Shown: positions 6,542 to 15,607, counted from the first letter of the stretch. The stretch: DNA of 35,323 nt from Verrucomicrobiota bacterium (GCA_018240105.1 JAFEGE010000107.1:1-35323); one strand, 5' to 3'. Program-made: numbers and translations. Notes: a model not told the origin generated them from the sequence alone.

Positions 6542-9500
6542 ATGCGAATAATAAAGAACGTCTCTCACGGTTGTTTAGTAGCTTTTTTAATCTTCTCTTC
6601 TGCTACACCCTCTCTTTATGCAGCAAAAAAATCTCCCTCTATAAATAAAGAAGAGATCCAAATTAACTTTGAAAATGTCTCGATGATCGAGTTTTTAAAG
6701 TTTGTTAGCAAAGTAGCAGACCTCAATGTGATCTATAATCCTGAAGAGCTAAACTTCAATGTTACTATTGTTTCTAAAGAAGCTACAAGCGTTGAAAATG
6801 TTCTCTCTGCTTTAGTACAAGTACTTCGGATCCACGGTTTTTCTCTTATAGAAGAAGAGCAAAATCTTATTATCCACACCAATCCCTCTGTTAAACAGAT
6901 CCCGACTGTTGTCTCTAAAGAGCACCCTCTTAATCCAGATAAAGCCCCTGTCATCATGACGCGGGTCTTTAAAATTCGTAAAGCAAACCCAACAGCTCTT
7001 GCCGCTCTTTTAACCCCCATGCTCTCTAAAGACGCTTTGGTAGAAGTCTCCCTCGACTCTAGGCAATTAATTATTACAGATGTCGCTAGTAGCATAAAAA
7101 CTATTGAAGATCTTCTTTTAAGTTTAGATGTCCCAGACTCTCCCTACGAAGTTGGTATTTACGCTGTAAAGAATATGCAGCCAACGGATTTGGTCGCTCT
7201 TGCTAAGCAGATCTTAACCCCTATGGCTGGAACTAATCACATCGATCTTTTCGGCCAGAATTTTTCAAACTCCGTCTACGTAGTTTCAACCCCCTTTTTA
7301 ATTGAAAAAGCAAATGCTGTTTTACAAGAGATTGATAAAGAAGCTGCAAACGTCTCTAGTGCCGCAAGCTTTCTTATCTACAATATTAAAGATGCCCGCG
7401 AAGAACAGATCCAAGAGGCGCTGACAAATTTAGCTGACCACCTTGAAGCAACTCACTCTCCTAACAAAGATCTTATCACCACAATCGACTCGCTCCGCTG
7501 GATTAAGTCTAGTAACTCTCTTCTCTTTACAGGTCCTCCTAAAGCACTCCAAGAACTTAATACTCTTCTTCCCTCCTTTGATGTTCCTATAAGCAAATCA
7601 CAAAGCCTTCTCACACAAGCATCGCCCAGCACAGAGTTTGTTTTATACACACCGAAATTTCTAACAGCAAATGATTTAAAATCTGCGATTGGCGATATGG
7701 CAAAAAGTCTTAGAGCAAGTGAGCTCTCTGACCCCTCATTCCTTCGCACACTCGAGACAACGAGGCTTTTAGCAGCTTCCAATCAACTTGTTTTTACAGG
7801 AGATCCAGCCTCTTTAAAAAGATTGCAGGAGATCCTTGCCGACTTAGACCAAGAAAACTCTTCCATCATCCGAAGAGTTAAAAGCGGCTCTACTGTTCTT
7901 TTTGTCCCTCTAACAAATAGATTAGCTCCCGATATCGTAGCTATCTTAAAAGAGACTTCACAAAAACTTGCTGGTAACAAAAATAGCTCTCCGACCCTTA
8001 TCCAAGTCTTAGACTCTGCGCAAGCTTTGACGCACTCTAACACGGTGATCATCTCCGGTGAAACACAAGATGTGCAAAAAGTTAAAGATTTGATCGCAGC
8101 AAACGATGTACCGACCTCCACCACAACCGTAATTTTTGTGCCTCTAACTAATAGATCAGCCTCTGATATCTTAGCGATGCTGCGCGATACCGCGAAAAAA
8201 TTAAATAGATTTCAAAACACTCCCCCTGCTTTTTTACAAACTCTCCAAACAGCAGAAAGCGCTCCCGATGATCGCAGTATTCTCCTTACAGGAAGTGTAC
8301 AAGATGTAGCAAAAGTCAAAGAGTTGATTCTTTCTCATGATATGAACGGAAAGGGCTCTGATGTCTACGTTTATAAACTAAAATATATACCAGCTGGAGA
8401 ACTTAAAAGCGCCCTCTCTAGTATTGCGGAGAACACCTTAAAGCAAGGTAATCAAGATGAGACACAAGATTTAACAAAGACGATCAACTCTTTAAATATT
8501 CTTCCGGACATGAGTACCGTCCAGTTTGTTGGCACAACACAATCGATTGAAAAATTAAAAGAGATTCTCCTTGTTATAGATACAGCTGACTACGCAAAAC
8601 TCTCAAAAATCCCCCAAGGCTCAAACTTTTTGACGTATAAAGTGCAAAATATGAGCCCACAAGAGCTTCTTACGCAAGTAAAACAGCTTGTACAAGACTC
8701 TGTTGCTGTAACACAAGATCAAAATTTACTCCGTACGGTTCGCGGTGGTCGTTATATAAAAGACTCCCATTCGCTCGTCTTTACAGGCAGACCAGAAGAG
8801 CTCGATAAACTCCAAAAGCTTTTAGTAAGCTTGGATGTAGGTAATGGCCCCCTTACTGCCTCTACACGTGTTGCGGCCACCTACAAAATGTACAAGCCAC
8901 AAATTGTGCCAGGGCCCGAGTTAATTCGTATGGTCCGTGCCTTTCAAGACCATTTGACGGCAACAGGTGTTGTCGATCAAAGTTTAAAAGATACGATCGA
9001 TCACCTCTCTTATGTAAATCAAACAAATACTGTGATCATCTCTGGTTCCGAAGATGAGATCACAAAGGTCTACGATCTTTTAAAAGAGTTTGATACGAGC
9101 TCCTCTTATTCAGGTAAAGTCTCTAACGACGAGATGGAGACGATTAACGATACAGGCTTTCTTGTTGTTAAATTGCAAAACCAATCTGGTGCTGGGATTG
9201 TAGATGCTCTAAACGCTATCAGCCGCGACCTTGCCCATCAAAAAAACCAAACAAAAAATGCCAACCTTATCGAAGCGATCCAGTCCGTACAGTGGATTGA
9301 GATGACAAACTCTCTTTTGGCTACAGGCGATCCTGACGTTCTAAAGCGCCTACGTGAACTGATCGAAATGATCGACCGTCCGTTAAAACAGGTATTTATC
9401 GAGATCCTTGTCTTAGAAACTTCAACGGCAAACCAATTCAATTTAAGCCTCCGTTATGGTTTACAAGGCAAAGTTAATAACAAGTTAGGCTGGGGACTTG

Positions 9501-10378
9501 GTAACTATCCGATTACTGATGGTAATCAAGGTTTTCCAAAAAACTTTAATGACATGACTGCAACCAATGTGCCAACAGGCTCCGATATTCCACCTATCCC
9601 AGGCGGTTTCTTAGGTGCGATTGGGGATATCATCTGGCATAACGGAAAATCTTACGCCTCTTTAGGCTCTCTTATAGATGCCTTTAAAGCAGATGCTGAT
9701 ACAACAATCGTCCTTTCTCAACGCATCATCGCGCAAGATAACCAAAATGCGAAGATCTTCTCAGGTGATAACGTACCTTTTACAGGTTCACTTGTTACAA
9801 CAAGTGGCCTTAGCCAAACAACCAATGCCAACTTAGAGTATCGTAATATCGGTGTAACGGTCAGCTTAACACCTATCATTGGCGATAATGGGCTCATTAC
9901 TTTAGATATCGATGAAGAGATCTCAGAAGAGACAAACCAAGGGAACAGTGATAGTACAAACGTCTCCACAAACACTCTAAACGGGATTCGTACAACGAAA
10001 ACAAGTGCGCAGACCCGCGTCACTATGATGGATCAATACTTCTTAATCTTATGCGGCACCATCCGCAACCAATCAACACGTGTAGTCTCAGGAGTGCCGT
10101 GCCTTGGTGGCCTTCCTCTAATAGGGGCTGCTTTTAACCAAAACCAGAAGCTCACAGTCTCTCACAACGTCGTGATATTCATTCGTCCGCACATCATCCC
10201 AACACAAGAATTTTATAGCGAGCTTACAAAAGCTCAAGAGGAGCTCTTTGGTAATAAAGAACTCTCTAATACAGACGATTACTATAAAATGCTTGAAATT
10301 TTGAGAGCACCAGACGCCGAGATTGATACGACACCAGACACAGAACCCCGCTCCCACATCTCTCGCCTCTTGCCATAA
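6542..10378 (+). CDS. sctC: SctC (CdsC) type III secretion outer-membrane secretin, enlarged
   Basis: A 1278-residue secretin forming the outer-membrane ring of the T3SS. It has an N-terminal signal peptide (cleavage near residue 27, SLYAA), an N0 domain (~38-115), ten tandem N1-type (secretin_N/NolW) domains (~139-946) and the pore domain (~948-1225) with conserved VSGVPCLGGLPLIGAAF and a closing VVIFIRPHIIP strand. C. trachomatis CdsC (CT674) is about 920 residues, so the periplasmic array is much extended. Start ATG 6542 gives a good signal peptide. It lies 312 bases after pkn5, separated by a terminator and a MITE-like element, so it is probably transcribed on its own or with the two genes that follow. 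Confidence 0.93.
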   Translation: MRIIKNVSHGCLVAFLIFSSATPSLYAAKKSPSINKEEIQINFENVSMIEFLKFVSKVADLNVIYNPEELNFNVTIVSKEATSVENVLSALVQVLRIHGFSLIEEEQNLIIHTNPSVKQIPTVVSKEHPLNPDKAPVIMTRVFKIRKANPTALAALLTPMLSKDALVEVSLDSRQLIITDVASSIKTIEDLLLSLDVPDSPYEVGIYAVKNMQPTDLVALAKQILTPMAGTNHIDLFGQNFSNSVYVVSTPFLIEKANAVLQEIDKEAANVSSAASFLIYNIKDAREEQIQEALTNLADHLEATHSPNKDLITTIDSLRWIKSSNSLLFTGPPKALQELNTLLPSFDVPISKSQSLLTQASPSTEFVLYTPKFLTANDLKSAIGDMAKSLRASELSDPSFLRTLETTRLLAASNQLVFTGDPASLKRLQEILADLDQENSSIIRRVKSGSTVLFVPLTNRLAPDIVAILKETSQKLAGNKNSSPTLIQVLDSAQALTHSNTVIISGETQDVQKVKDLIAANDVPTSTTTVIFVPLTNRSASDILAMLRDTAKKLNRFQNTPPAFLQTLQTAESAPDDRSILLTGSVQDVAKVKELILSHDMNGKGSDVYVYKLKYIPAGELKSALSSIAENTLKQGNQDETQDLTKTINSLNILPDMSTVQFVGTTQSIEKLKEILLVIDTADYAKLSKIPQGSNFLTYKVQNMSPQELLTQVKQLVQDSVAVTQDQNLLRTVRGGRYIKDSHSLVFTGRPEELDKLQKLLVSLDVGNGPLTASTRVAATYKMYKPQIVPGPELIRMVRAFQDHLTATGVVDQSLKDTIDHLSYVNQTNTVIISGSEDEITKVYDLLKEFDTSSSYSGKVSNDEMETINDTGFLVVKLQNQSGAGIVDALNAISRDLAHQKNQTKNANLIEAIQSVQWIEMTNSLLATGDPDVLKRLRELIEMIDRPLKQVFIEILVLETSTANQFNLSLRYGLQGKVNNKLGWGLGNYPITDGNQGFPKNFNDMTATNVPTGSDIPPIPGGFLGAIGDIIWHNGKSYASLGSLIDAFKADADTTIVLSQRIIAQDNQNAKIFSGDNVPFTGSLVTTSGLSQTTNANLEYRNIGVTVSLTPIIGDNGLITLDIDEEISEETNQGNSDSTNVSTNTLNGIRTTKTSAQTRVTMMDQYFLILCGTIRNQSTRVVSGVPCLGGLPLIGAAFNQNQKLTVSHNVVIFIRPHIIPTQEFYSELTKAQEELFGNKELSNTDDYYKMLEILRAPDAEIDTTPDTEPRSHISRLLP
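6956..9379 (+). repeat. Ten tandem N1 (secretin_N) domain repeats within SctC
   Basis: Protein-level repeats of about 60-78 residues at residues ~139-198, 201-268, 276-349, 365-439, 450-524, 529-600, 606-681, 694-767, 779-852 and 871-946. Each has the pattern of a first strand such as FVPLTN or YKLKYI, a helix, a long insert, then NxLLFTG-like strand and a LKRLQEIL-like helix ending near LD. Units 5 and 6 share the start VxFVPLTNR and look like the most recent duplication. Confidence 0.8.
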
Positions 10379-10412
10379 AGAGACAAGTTACGTATAACTT
10401 TACTTGTCTCTT
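10378..10412 (+). other. Hairpin between sctC and the downstream lipoprotein gene
   Basis: AAGAGACAAGT (10378-10388) pairs perfectly with ACTTGTCTCTT (10402-10412); the loop can fold alternatively with its flanks as AGTTACGTATAACT. Only a short TTAAA follows, so full termination is uncertain. It could attenuate transcription into, or protect, the sctC message. Confidence 0.45.
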
Positions 10413-10433
10413 AAATGTACCTATGGAAAGCGC

Positions 10434-11498
10434 ATGACAAAAAAAATCCTACCGCTCTTACTCCCTCTCTTTTTAACCTCCTGCCTTAGCACATCACGCA
10501 TTCTAACGCCCCACCTCGACTTCTCCGTCCAAGATAAGTATATTAAGAGCCTCCCACTCTCCTTCACCCCTCTCTCGTTGGAGGAGAAAAAAGAGATGTG
10601 GGGGCACGAAGCTTACCTTGGCCACCTCTTTGCACAAAACCTTGAGCTCTATCCAGCCATTAGCGCTTTAAAGCGGGCGCACCTTTTGGTTCCAAGCGAG
10701 AATAAAGCCCGAAAAGAGGAGATCGAATACGGTATTCTCTACTGCTACTACCTCGGTAAAAAGTATCAAGATGTGACCGATACTTTTGAAGAGACAAGCT
10801 TACAAAACGTAGACTCTTCCTTCCCTCTTTTCAAAGATCTTTTAACGATCGTCTCAGAGTGCTATATCAAAAATAAAGAGTTAGATAGAGCCGCTTTTAC
10901 ACTACAAACTCTACATAAATTTCATCCAGATCACACCAAAAAGCTTCTCTATTCCCTAGCTCTTAGCAAAGGCGATCTAGACTCTATCGAAATTCTATTA
11001 GCTAAAGAAGAGCCAAAGAAAGAGCTCCTTCTCCTTACCGACTCTGAAAGTGAAGAGGAGTATAGAATCTCAAAGATCGATCTAAAAGAAGAGAGCTCCT
11101 CTCGCCTCCCTCTATTAGAAGAGGCGATGGCTCTAGAAAACAAACTACAAACCTTTACGACCCATTTTAAAAAAACACGAAAAAGTCCAACAACCGCTGC
11201 CTGTTTAAATCTCATCCCAGGGCTTGGCTATCTTTATCTTGGTCAAAAGCAGTCTGCTTTTACAGCCTTCTGCCTAAACTCTTTATTCATCGGAGCTAGC
11301 TACTATTTTTATAGAGCCGATAATATACCAGCAGCTGTCATCACAACCGGTTTTGAAATGGGCTGGTATTTTGCTGGTATCGTAGGAGCCAAAGAGGCAA
11401 CGATCCTTTATAATGAAAGACTTTATGAGTCACAAGCACACCCCCTCATGCGCGAGAGTAAACTCTACCCCCTTCTGCAGCTAAATTATGGTTTTTAG
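10434..11498 (+). CDS. Lipoprotein with TPR-like helices and C-terminal membrane domain, partner of YidD-like protein
   Basis: A 354-residue protein. ATG 10434 is chosen because it begins a lipoprotein signal (MTKKILPLLLPLFLTSC, lipobox LTSC, lipidated Cys at residue 17). Residues ~50-250 are helical with TPR-like spacing (GHEAYLGHLFAQNLELYPAI, ALKRAHLLVPSENKARK). The C-terminus (~255-340) has LNLIPGLGYLYLGQKQSAF followed by two hydrophobic segments and GAKEATILYNERL, a pattern seen in bacterial 'PGxGYxYxG' proteins often encoded next to YidD. It overlaps the next gene by 11 bases. The function is unknown; a role at the envelope, perhaps in membrane-protein or lipoprotein assembly, is inference from this pairing. 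Confidence 0.7.
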   Translation: MTKKILPLLLPLFLTSCLSTSRILTPHLDFSVQDKYIKSLPLSFTPLSLEEKKEMWGHEAYLGHLFAQNLELYPAISALKRAHLLVPSENKARKEEIEYGILYCYYLGKKYQDVTDTFEETSLQNVDSSFPLFKDLLTIVSECYIKNKELDRAAFTLQTLHKFHPDHTKKLLYSLALSKGDLDSIEILLAKEEPKKELLLLTDSESEEEYRISKIDLKEESSSRLPLLEEAMALENKLQTFTTHFKKTRKSPTTAACLNLIPGLGYLYLGQKQSAFTAFCLNSLFIGASYYFYRADNIPAAVITTGFEMGWYFAGIVGAKEATILYNERLYESQAHPLMRESKLYPLLQLNYGF

Positions 11499-11874
11499 AC
11501 TCTTTATTATCCTCGCTTTTCCTCTTTATTTAAGCGCAACTCCCGGATACTTTGAACCTTGGGGTAAAGATGCCGATCTTCTTCCCAAGCGAGAGACCCT
11601 GTCCACACCCCCCCCAAGCTCTAACCCCTTCAGTTTATGGGCAGAGAAAATTATTCTCTTCCACCAAGACCACATCTCACCGCTCCACGGTTCAAGAAGT
11701 AACTTTCGCCCCACAAGCTCTCGCTATATGTTTTTAGCGATCCGCCGCTACGGGTTTTTAACCGGCACCCTTTTAGGGCTCGACCGTCTCATGCGCGAGA
11801 ACAAAGACCCCTGGGTCTACCGCACGCGGACCATGGATGGCAAAATCTATAAGTGGGATCCCACGATTTACTAA
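11488..11874 (+). CDS. YidD-like protein with signal peptide, lacking the family cysteines
   Basis: A 128-residue protein with an N-terminal signal peptide (MVFRLFIILAFPLYLSA). Residues ~50-105 match the YidD (membrane protein insertion efficiency factor) pattern: ISPLHGSRSNFRPTSSRY, then AIRRYGFLTGTLLGLDRLMR. Typical YidD reads CRFxPTCSxY and ends RLxRC; here these cysteines are Ser or absent. Classical YidD is a short amphipathic cytoplasmic protein; a signal-peptide version would act in the periplasm or at the outer membrane. ATG 11488 overlaps the end of the lipoprotein gene, indicating co-translation. Family assignment is by motif only. Confidence 0.7.
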   Translation: MVFRLFIILAFPLYLSATPGYFEPWGKDADLLPKRETLSTPPPSSNPFSLWAEKIILFHQDHISPLHGSRSNFRPTSSRYMFLAIRRYGFLTGTLLGLDRLMRENKDPWVYRTRTMDGKIYKWDPTIY

Positions 11875-11928
11875 ATAAACATTTTTTTAATTATGTAATT
11901 AAAAATCAATTAATTATATAATTATAAT

Positions 11929-12624
11929 ATGATTAATATGTGTTCTATGGGAAAAAGCTATGCTCTAGAGAGAGCCCCTATTGTATGGGAAGGAAAGCGA
12001 TTTCACGTGTATGGGAATATTTTAAAAAAATTTCTACCATTTGGCGTGGTCTTAGATACAAAACGGGTCTCTCTTTTTTTACAAACGAAAGTAAAGAGCG
12101 ACAAAGCCTTACAAAGAACCTTAATCCAAAAAAGAGTCCATTACTTTAGCCCCAAAGAACAAAGAGAGACTTTGACTACAGTAAGAGGAGACAGATTATA
12201 TCAAGTAGGGCTTAATAAAGAGGGCGCTCTTACCGCTTTAAAAGCAGGAGTATATATTTTTGTTTTTAAAGATGGCAAGCTCCACGTAACCCCTAAAATC
12301 CGTACAGCTAAGGGTCAAATCCAACACTCTAGCTTTTTATCGGGAGATGCGGTTGAAGCAGCTGGTATTCTTATGGTTCGGGGTAAAGGACGCATAGTTG
12401 GCATCACGAATAAATCAGGCCATTATAAGCCGGGCGCTAAACATACCCACACTATCCTCCACCATTTACAAAGAGAGCTGTCGCAAGGCGCCTTTAGTAG
12501 AGTTCGTGTCACTACGAAACCTAGATTTGCCTATTGGCATCTTGTAAGGGCTTTCTTTTTCTTTAGATTCCCTCTCTATCTCTTCTTTAGAAGAGCCCCT
12601 AAAGAACTTTCTCTAAGGCACTAA
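11929..12624 (+). CDS. 'SGHY'-motif protein of unknown function, possible effector
   Basis: A 231-residue protein. Residues ~125-200 carry a recognisable but functionally unassigned pattern: GVYIFVFKDGKLHVTPK, then QHSSFLSGDAVEAAGILMVRGKGRIVGITNKSGHYKPG and HTHTILHHLQREL. (Similar HSSxLxGxxVxxAGxxxVxxGxxxxIxxxSGHYxP modules occur in scattered bacterial proteins, including ones from intracellular bacteria.) A hydrophobic aromatic segment near the C-terminus (AFFFFRFPLYLFF, ~210-222) may be membrane-associated. The start could be ATG 11929, 11938 or 11947; none has a clear ribosome site. The upstream ~55 bases are extremely AT-rich. No operon partner. Confidence 0.65.
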   Translation: MINMCSMGKSYALERAPIVWEGKRFHVYGNILKKFLPFGVVLDTKRVSLFLQTKVKSDKALQRTLIQKRVHYFSPKEQRETLTTVRGDRLYQVGLNKEGALTALKAGVYIFVFKDGKLHVTPKIRTAKGQIQHSSFLSGDAVEAAGILMVRGKGRIVGITNKSGHYKPGAKHTHTILHHLQRELSQGAFSRVRVTTKPRFAYWHLVRAFFFFRFPLYLFFRRAPKELSLRH

Positions 12625-12689
12625 AGCCTCTCTGTAAATTAAGTTTACTTTTTTCGCCTCCATCACTAACAAGAGATGTAGAGGTGCTA

Positions 12690-14270
12690 ATGGTAGAAAA
12701 CCTATTTCTAGGCTTAGATTGTAGCACACAGAGTCTATCCGCCATCTTGATCGATACTGTTTCTAAGAGCGTTATCTTAGAAGAGTCTGTGAATTTTGAG
12801 AGAGATCTTCCTCAATATAAAACACATAAAGGATTCTTACAAAATGCGGATCCTCTTTTAGTCCATAGCCCGCCTCTTTTATGGGTAGAGGCTTTAGATC
12901 TTTTATGCCAAAGGCTTGTAAAAAAAGGAGCGCCCCTCTCCAAAGTAAAAGCAATCGGCGGCTCTGCGCAACAGCACGGCTCCGTATATTTAAATGCTAC
13001 CGCAGAGAAATCTCTTCAAACCCTTGATCCTAAGAAACCCCTACAAGAACAACTAAAAAATATCTTCTCACAAAAGACGGCCCCGATCTGGATGGACTCC
13101 TCTACAAGCAAAGAGTGTGAAGAGATTAGGCGCGCCCTTGGGGGGGTAAAGGGGGCGATCAAAGCAACTGGCTCCAATACATTTGAGAGGTTTACAGGAC
13201 CGCAGATTCGTAAATTTTATAAAACAAATCCTAACGCGTACGAAGATACAGCCCACATCGCCCTTGTCAGCTCTTTTATGACCTCTATTCTTATTGGCAA
13301 AATAGCGCCTATCGATTTTGGTGATGGCTCTGGAATGAATTTAATGGACATCCAGAAAAAATCGTGGCATGCGGTCTCCCTAGAAGCAACCGCTCCTGAC
13401 CTTGCCTCCAAACTACCCCCTCTTGTCGCCTCTTCTACCATTGTTGGTACAATTCACCCCTATTTTACGGTGCGTTATGGCTTTTCACCAAAGACCCAAG
13501 TCTTAGTCGGCTCCGGCGATAACCCTAATAGCCTGATAGGCCTTGGCCTTGTGGAAGAGGGAATGGTCGGCCTTAGTTTAGGCACGAGTTTTACGTACTT
13601 TGGTTCTGTAAGAGGATGTCATTTAGACTCTAAAGGAGAAGGTCATCTCTTTGTCTCACCAACTGGAGACTATATGCCTCTTCTCTGCTTTCATAATGGC
13701 GCTTTGGCTATAGAGGCCTTAAGGCACCACTACCATTTAGACTGGGAAGGTTTTTTGTATGCTCTAAAGGTAACGCCACCTGGCAACCATGGCGCTATCC
13801 TTCTCCCCTATTTTGAACCTGAGATTGTGCCTCTTGTAAAGGAGAGGGGCTTACGCCGTTTTGATCTCGACCCTACAGATGTAAAAGCTAACTGTCGCGC
13901 TATCATCGAAGCTCAAATGCTCTCTACCAAACTACACTCTTTATGGATGCACATAAAGCCAACCTTTATCTATGCAACGGGTGGCGTATCGATCCATACA
14001 CCTATTTTACAAATAGCCTCCGATGTCTTTAATTGCCCGGTTCTGCAGCTAAGTGTCTCTAAGAGCAGCGCTCTTGGAGCTGCTTTACGTGCAGCGCATG
14101 GCTATGCTCTCCACGAGGGAGAAGAACTCTCCTGGCAAGCTATCACCTCTGGATTTATCTCAAAGCTGATACAAGCAAGAATCGATCCACACAAAGAGGC
14201 TGCAACCATCTATGAAAAAATGCAAGAAAAGTACGCTTCTTGCGAACAAACCTATCGAGGAGACTCATGA
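12690..14270 (+). CDS. xylB: Xylulokinase, FGGY family, eukaryote-like subtype
   Basis: A 526-residue FGGY carbohydrate kinase that phosphorylates D-xylulose to xylulose-5-phosphate with ATP, feeding the pentose phosphate pathway. Seen in the sequence: N-terminal phosphate loop FLGLDCSTQS, then SAQQHGSVYL, IWMDSSTSKECEEI, DFGDGSGMNLMDI, the active-site GSGDNPNSLIG and LSLGTSFTYFG, and C-terminal YATGGVSIH. These blocks and the overall length resemble animal/plant XYLB (for example SAQQHGS, WMDSST, DGSGMNL) more than E. coli XylB. ATG 12690 is chosen because TAGAGG lies five bases upstream. The stop overlaps the next gene's ATG (ATGA, 14267-14270), so kinase and transporter are coupled. Confidence 0.85.
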   Translation: MVENLFLGLDCSTQSLSAILIDTVSKSVILEESVNFERDLPQYKTHKGFLQNADPLLVHSPPLLWVEALDLLCQRLVKKGAPLSKVKAIGGSAQQHGSVYLNATAEKSLQTLDPKKPLQEQLKNIFSQKTAPIWMDSSTSKECEEIRRALGGVKGAIKATGSNTFERFTGPQIRKFYKTNPNAYEDTAHIALVSSFMTSILIGKIAPIDFGDGSGMNLMDIQKKSWHAVSLEATAPDLASKLPPLVASSTIVGTIHPYFTVRYGFSPKTQVLVGSGDNPNSLIGLGLVEEGMVGLSLGTSFTYFGSVRGCHLDSKGEGHLFVSPTGDYMPLLCFHNGALAIEALRHHYHLDWEGFLYALKVTPPGNHGAILLPYFEPEIVPLVKERGLRRFDLDPTDVKANCRAIIEAQMLSTKLHSLWMHIKPTFIYATGGVSIHTPILQIASDVFNCPVLQLSVSKSSALGAALRAAHGYALHEGEELSWQAITSGFISKLIQARIDPHKEAATIYEKMQEKYASCEQTYRGDS

Positions 14271-15607
14271 AAACTAGAAAATTCCCCTATTACACCCTAT
14301 TCGTCTCGCTTATAGCGGCCATTAGTGCTTTTCTGTTTGGCTACCACACAGCGATCATATCAGGGGCGCTTCTTCTCATAACAGAAGAGCTCTCTCTTTC
14401 TATCTTTCAACAAGAAGTGGTTGTTAGCATCTTACTCTTAGGTTGTATTGTGGGCGCTTTATGGGGTGGCGTTCTTGCGGATCAAATGGGACGTAAAAAG
14501 ACCTTGGTCTTTACCCTAGGGCTTTACCTTGTTGGGACTCTCTTACTTTTTCTAACAAGAGACTTCCTTATGCTACTTGCTGGTCGTGTGATTGGAGGTG
14601 TTGCTATAGGTATCGCCTCTGCTGTCGTGCCAGTCTATATCGCAGAGATGTCTCCTACAGAAAAGCGCGGTATGATGGTCTCTTTAAACCAGCTCATGAT
14701 CACAATAGGTATCTTTATCTCGTATGTTGTCGCTTATCTTTATCTTGATGCTAAAGAGTGGCGCCTTATGTTTGCCGTCGCCTTACTACCGATTGCGCTA
14801 CAAGCTGTAGGGCTTTTCTTTATCCCAGAGACCCCAGCCTTTCTTTTAAGCCAGGGGAAGAAGCAAAAAGCGGGAGAGATCTTAAAACGTATTTGGGGTA
14901 AAGCCGACAAAGGCCATCTTGTAGAGATGGAAGATAAGATGGACCACCCACGCAAGGTAACCCTCTCTTCTATCTTTGGCCCTAAGATGCGCGCCGCCTG
15001 CCTTGTAGGTATTGGTATTAGTGTTGTCCAGCAGATCACAGGTATTAATACTGTTATTTACTATGCACCACATATCTTTGCCCATGCTGGCTTCTCGTCC
15101 CACAATATGGACCTTCTCGCAACCCTTTGTCTCGGTGCGATCATGGTAGTTATGACATTTGTTGGTCTTTGCTACATTGATAAAGTTGGAAGACGTACCC
15201 TTGCGATCTCAGGACTTAGCGTTATGACAATCGCTCTTGCTGTTATGGCCACATTTTTACTCTTTAACTCCCCAATCCAAGCTCCGATCACTATCATAAG
15301 CTTACTTATCTATATCGCTGCCTTCTCTATTGGTCTTGGAGTCGTTGCTTGGCCTCTTATCTCAGAAATTTTCCCTCTCGGTATCCGCGGTCGCGCTGTA
15401 GGGGTTGCAACCTTTGCCAACTGGGCAACAAACTACCTTGTCTCGGCAACTTTTTTAACGCTTATAGAAATCTTTGGCCTTGGCGGTACCTATATTCTGT
15501 ACACAGCCATCTCTCTTTTGTGTATTTACTTCCTCTGGAAAAAAATCCCCGAAACCAAAGGCAAGACCTTCGAAGAGATCCAAAAGTTTTGGCAGAAGAA
15601 GAGATAG
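14267..15607 (+). CDS. MFS sugar porter (XylE/GLUT-like H+ symporter)
   Basis: A 446-residue inner-membrane transporter with 12 predicted helices. Sugar-porter signatures are present: DQMGRKKTL, PVYIAEMSPTEKRG, QQITGINTVIYYAP, DKVGRRTL, ISEIFPLGIRGRAVG and PETKGKTFEE. This family includes XylE, AraE, GalP and GLUTs. It starts at ATG 14267 with GAGGA upstream, overlapping the xylulokinase stop, which suggests it imports the kinase substrate (xylulose or a related sugar). The exact substrate cannot be read from the sequence. Known chlamydial sugar uptake relies mainly on UhpC-type phosphate-ester antiport, so a free-sugar porter is notable. Confidence 0.9.
   Translation: MKTRKFPYYTLFVSLIAAISAFLFGYHTAIISGALLLITEELSLSIFQQEVVVSILLLGCIVGALWGGVLADQMGRKKTLVFTLGLYLVGTLLLFLTRDFLMLLAGRVIGGVAIGIASAVVPVYIAEMSPTEKRGMMVSLNQLMITIGIFISYVVAYLYLDAKEWRLMFAVALLPIALQAVGLFFIPETPAFLLSQGKKQKAGEILKRIWGKADKGHLVEMEDKMDHPRKVTLSSIFGPKMRAACLVGIGISVVQQITGINTVIYYAPHIFAHAGFSSHNMDLLATLCLGAIMVVMTFVGLCYIDKVGRRTLAISGLSVMTIALAVMATFLLFNSPIQAPITIISLLIYIAAFSIGLGVVAWPLISEIFPLGIRGRAVGVATFANWATNYLVSATFLTLIEIFGLGGTYILYTAISLLCIYFLWKKIPETKGKTFEEIQKFWQKKR

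Noticed and set aside
10378-10412. A definite Rho-independent terminator after sctC
   Set aside because: The stem is good but there is no U-run and the next gene starts 22 bases later, so it is listed only as a hairpin.
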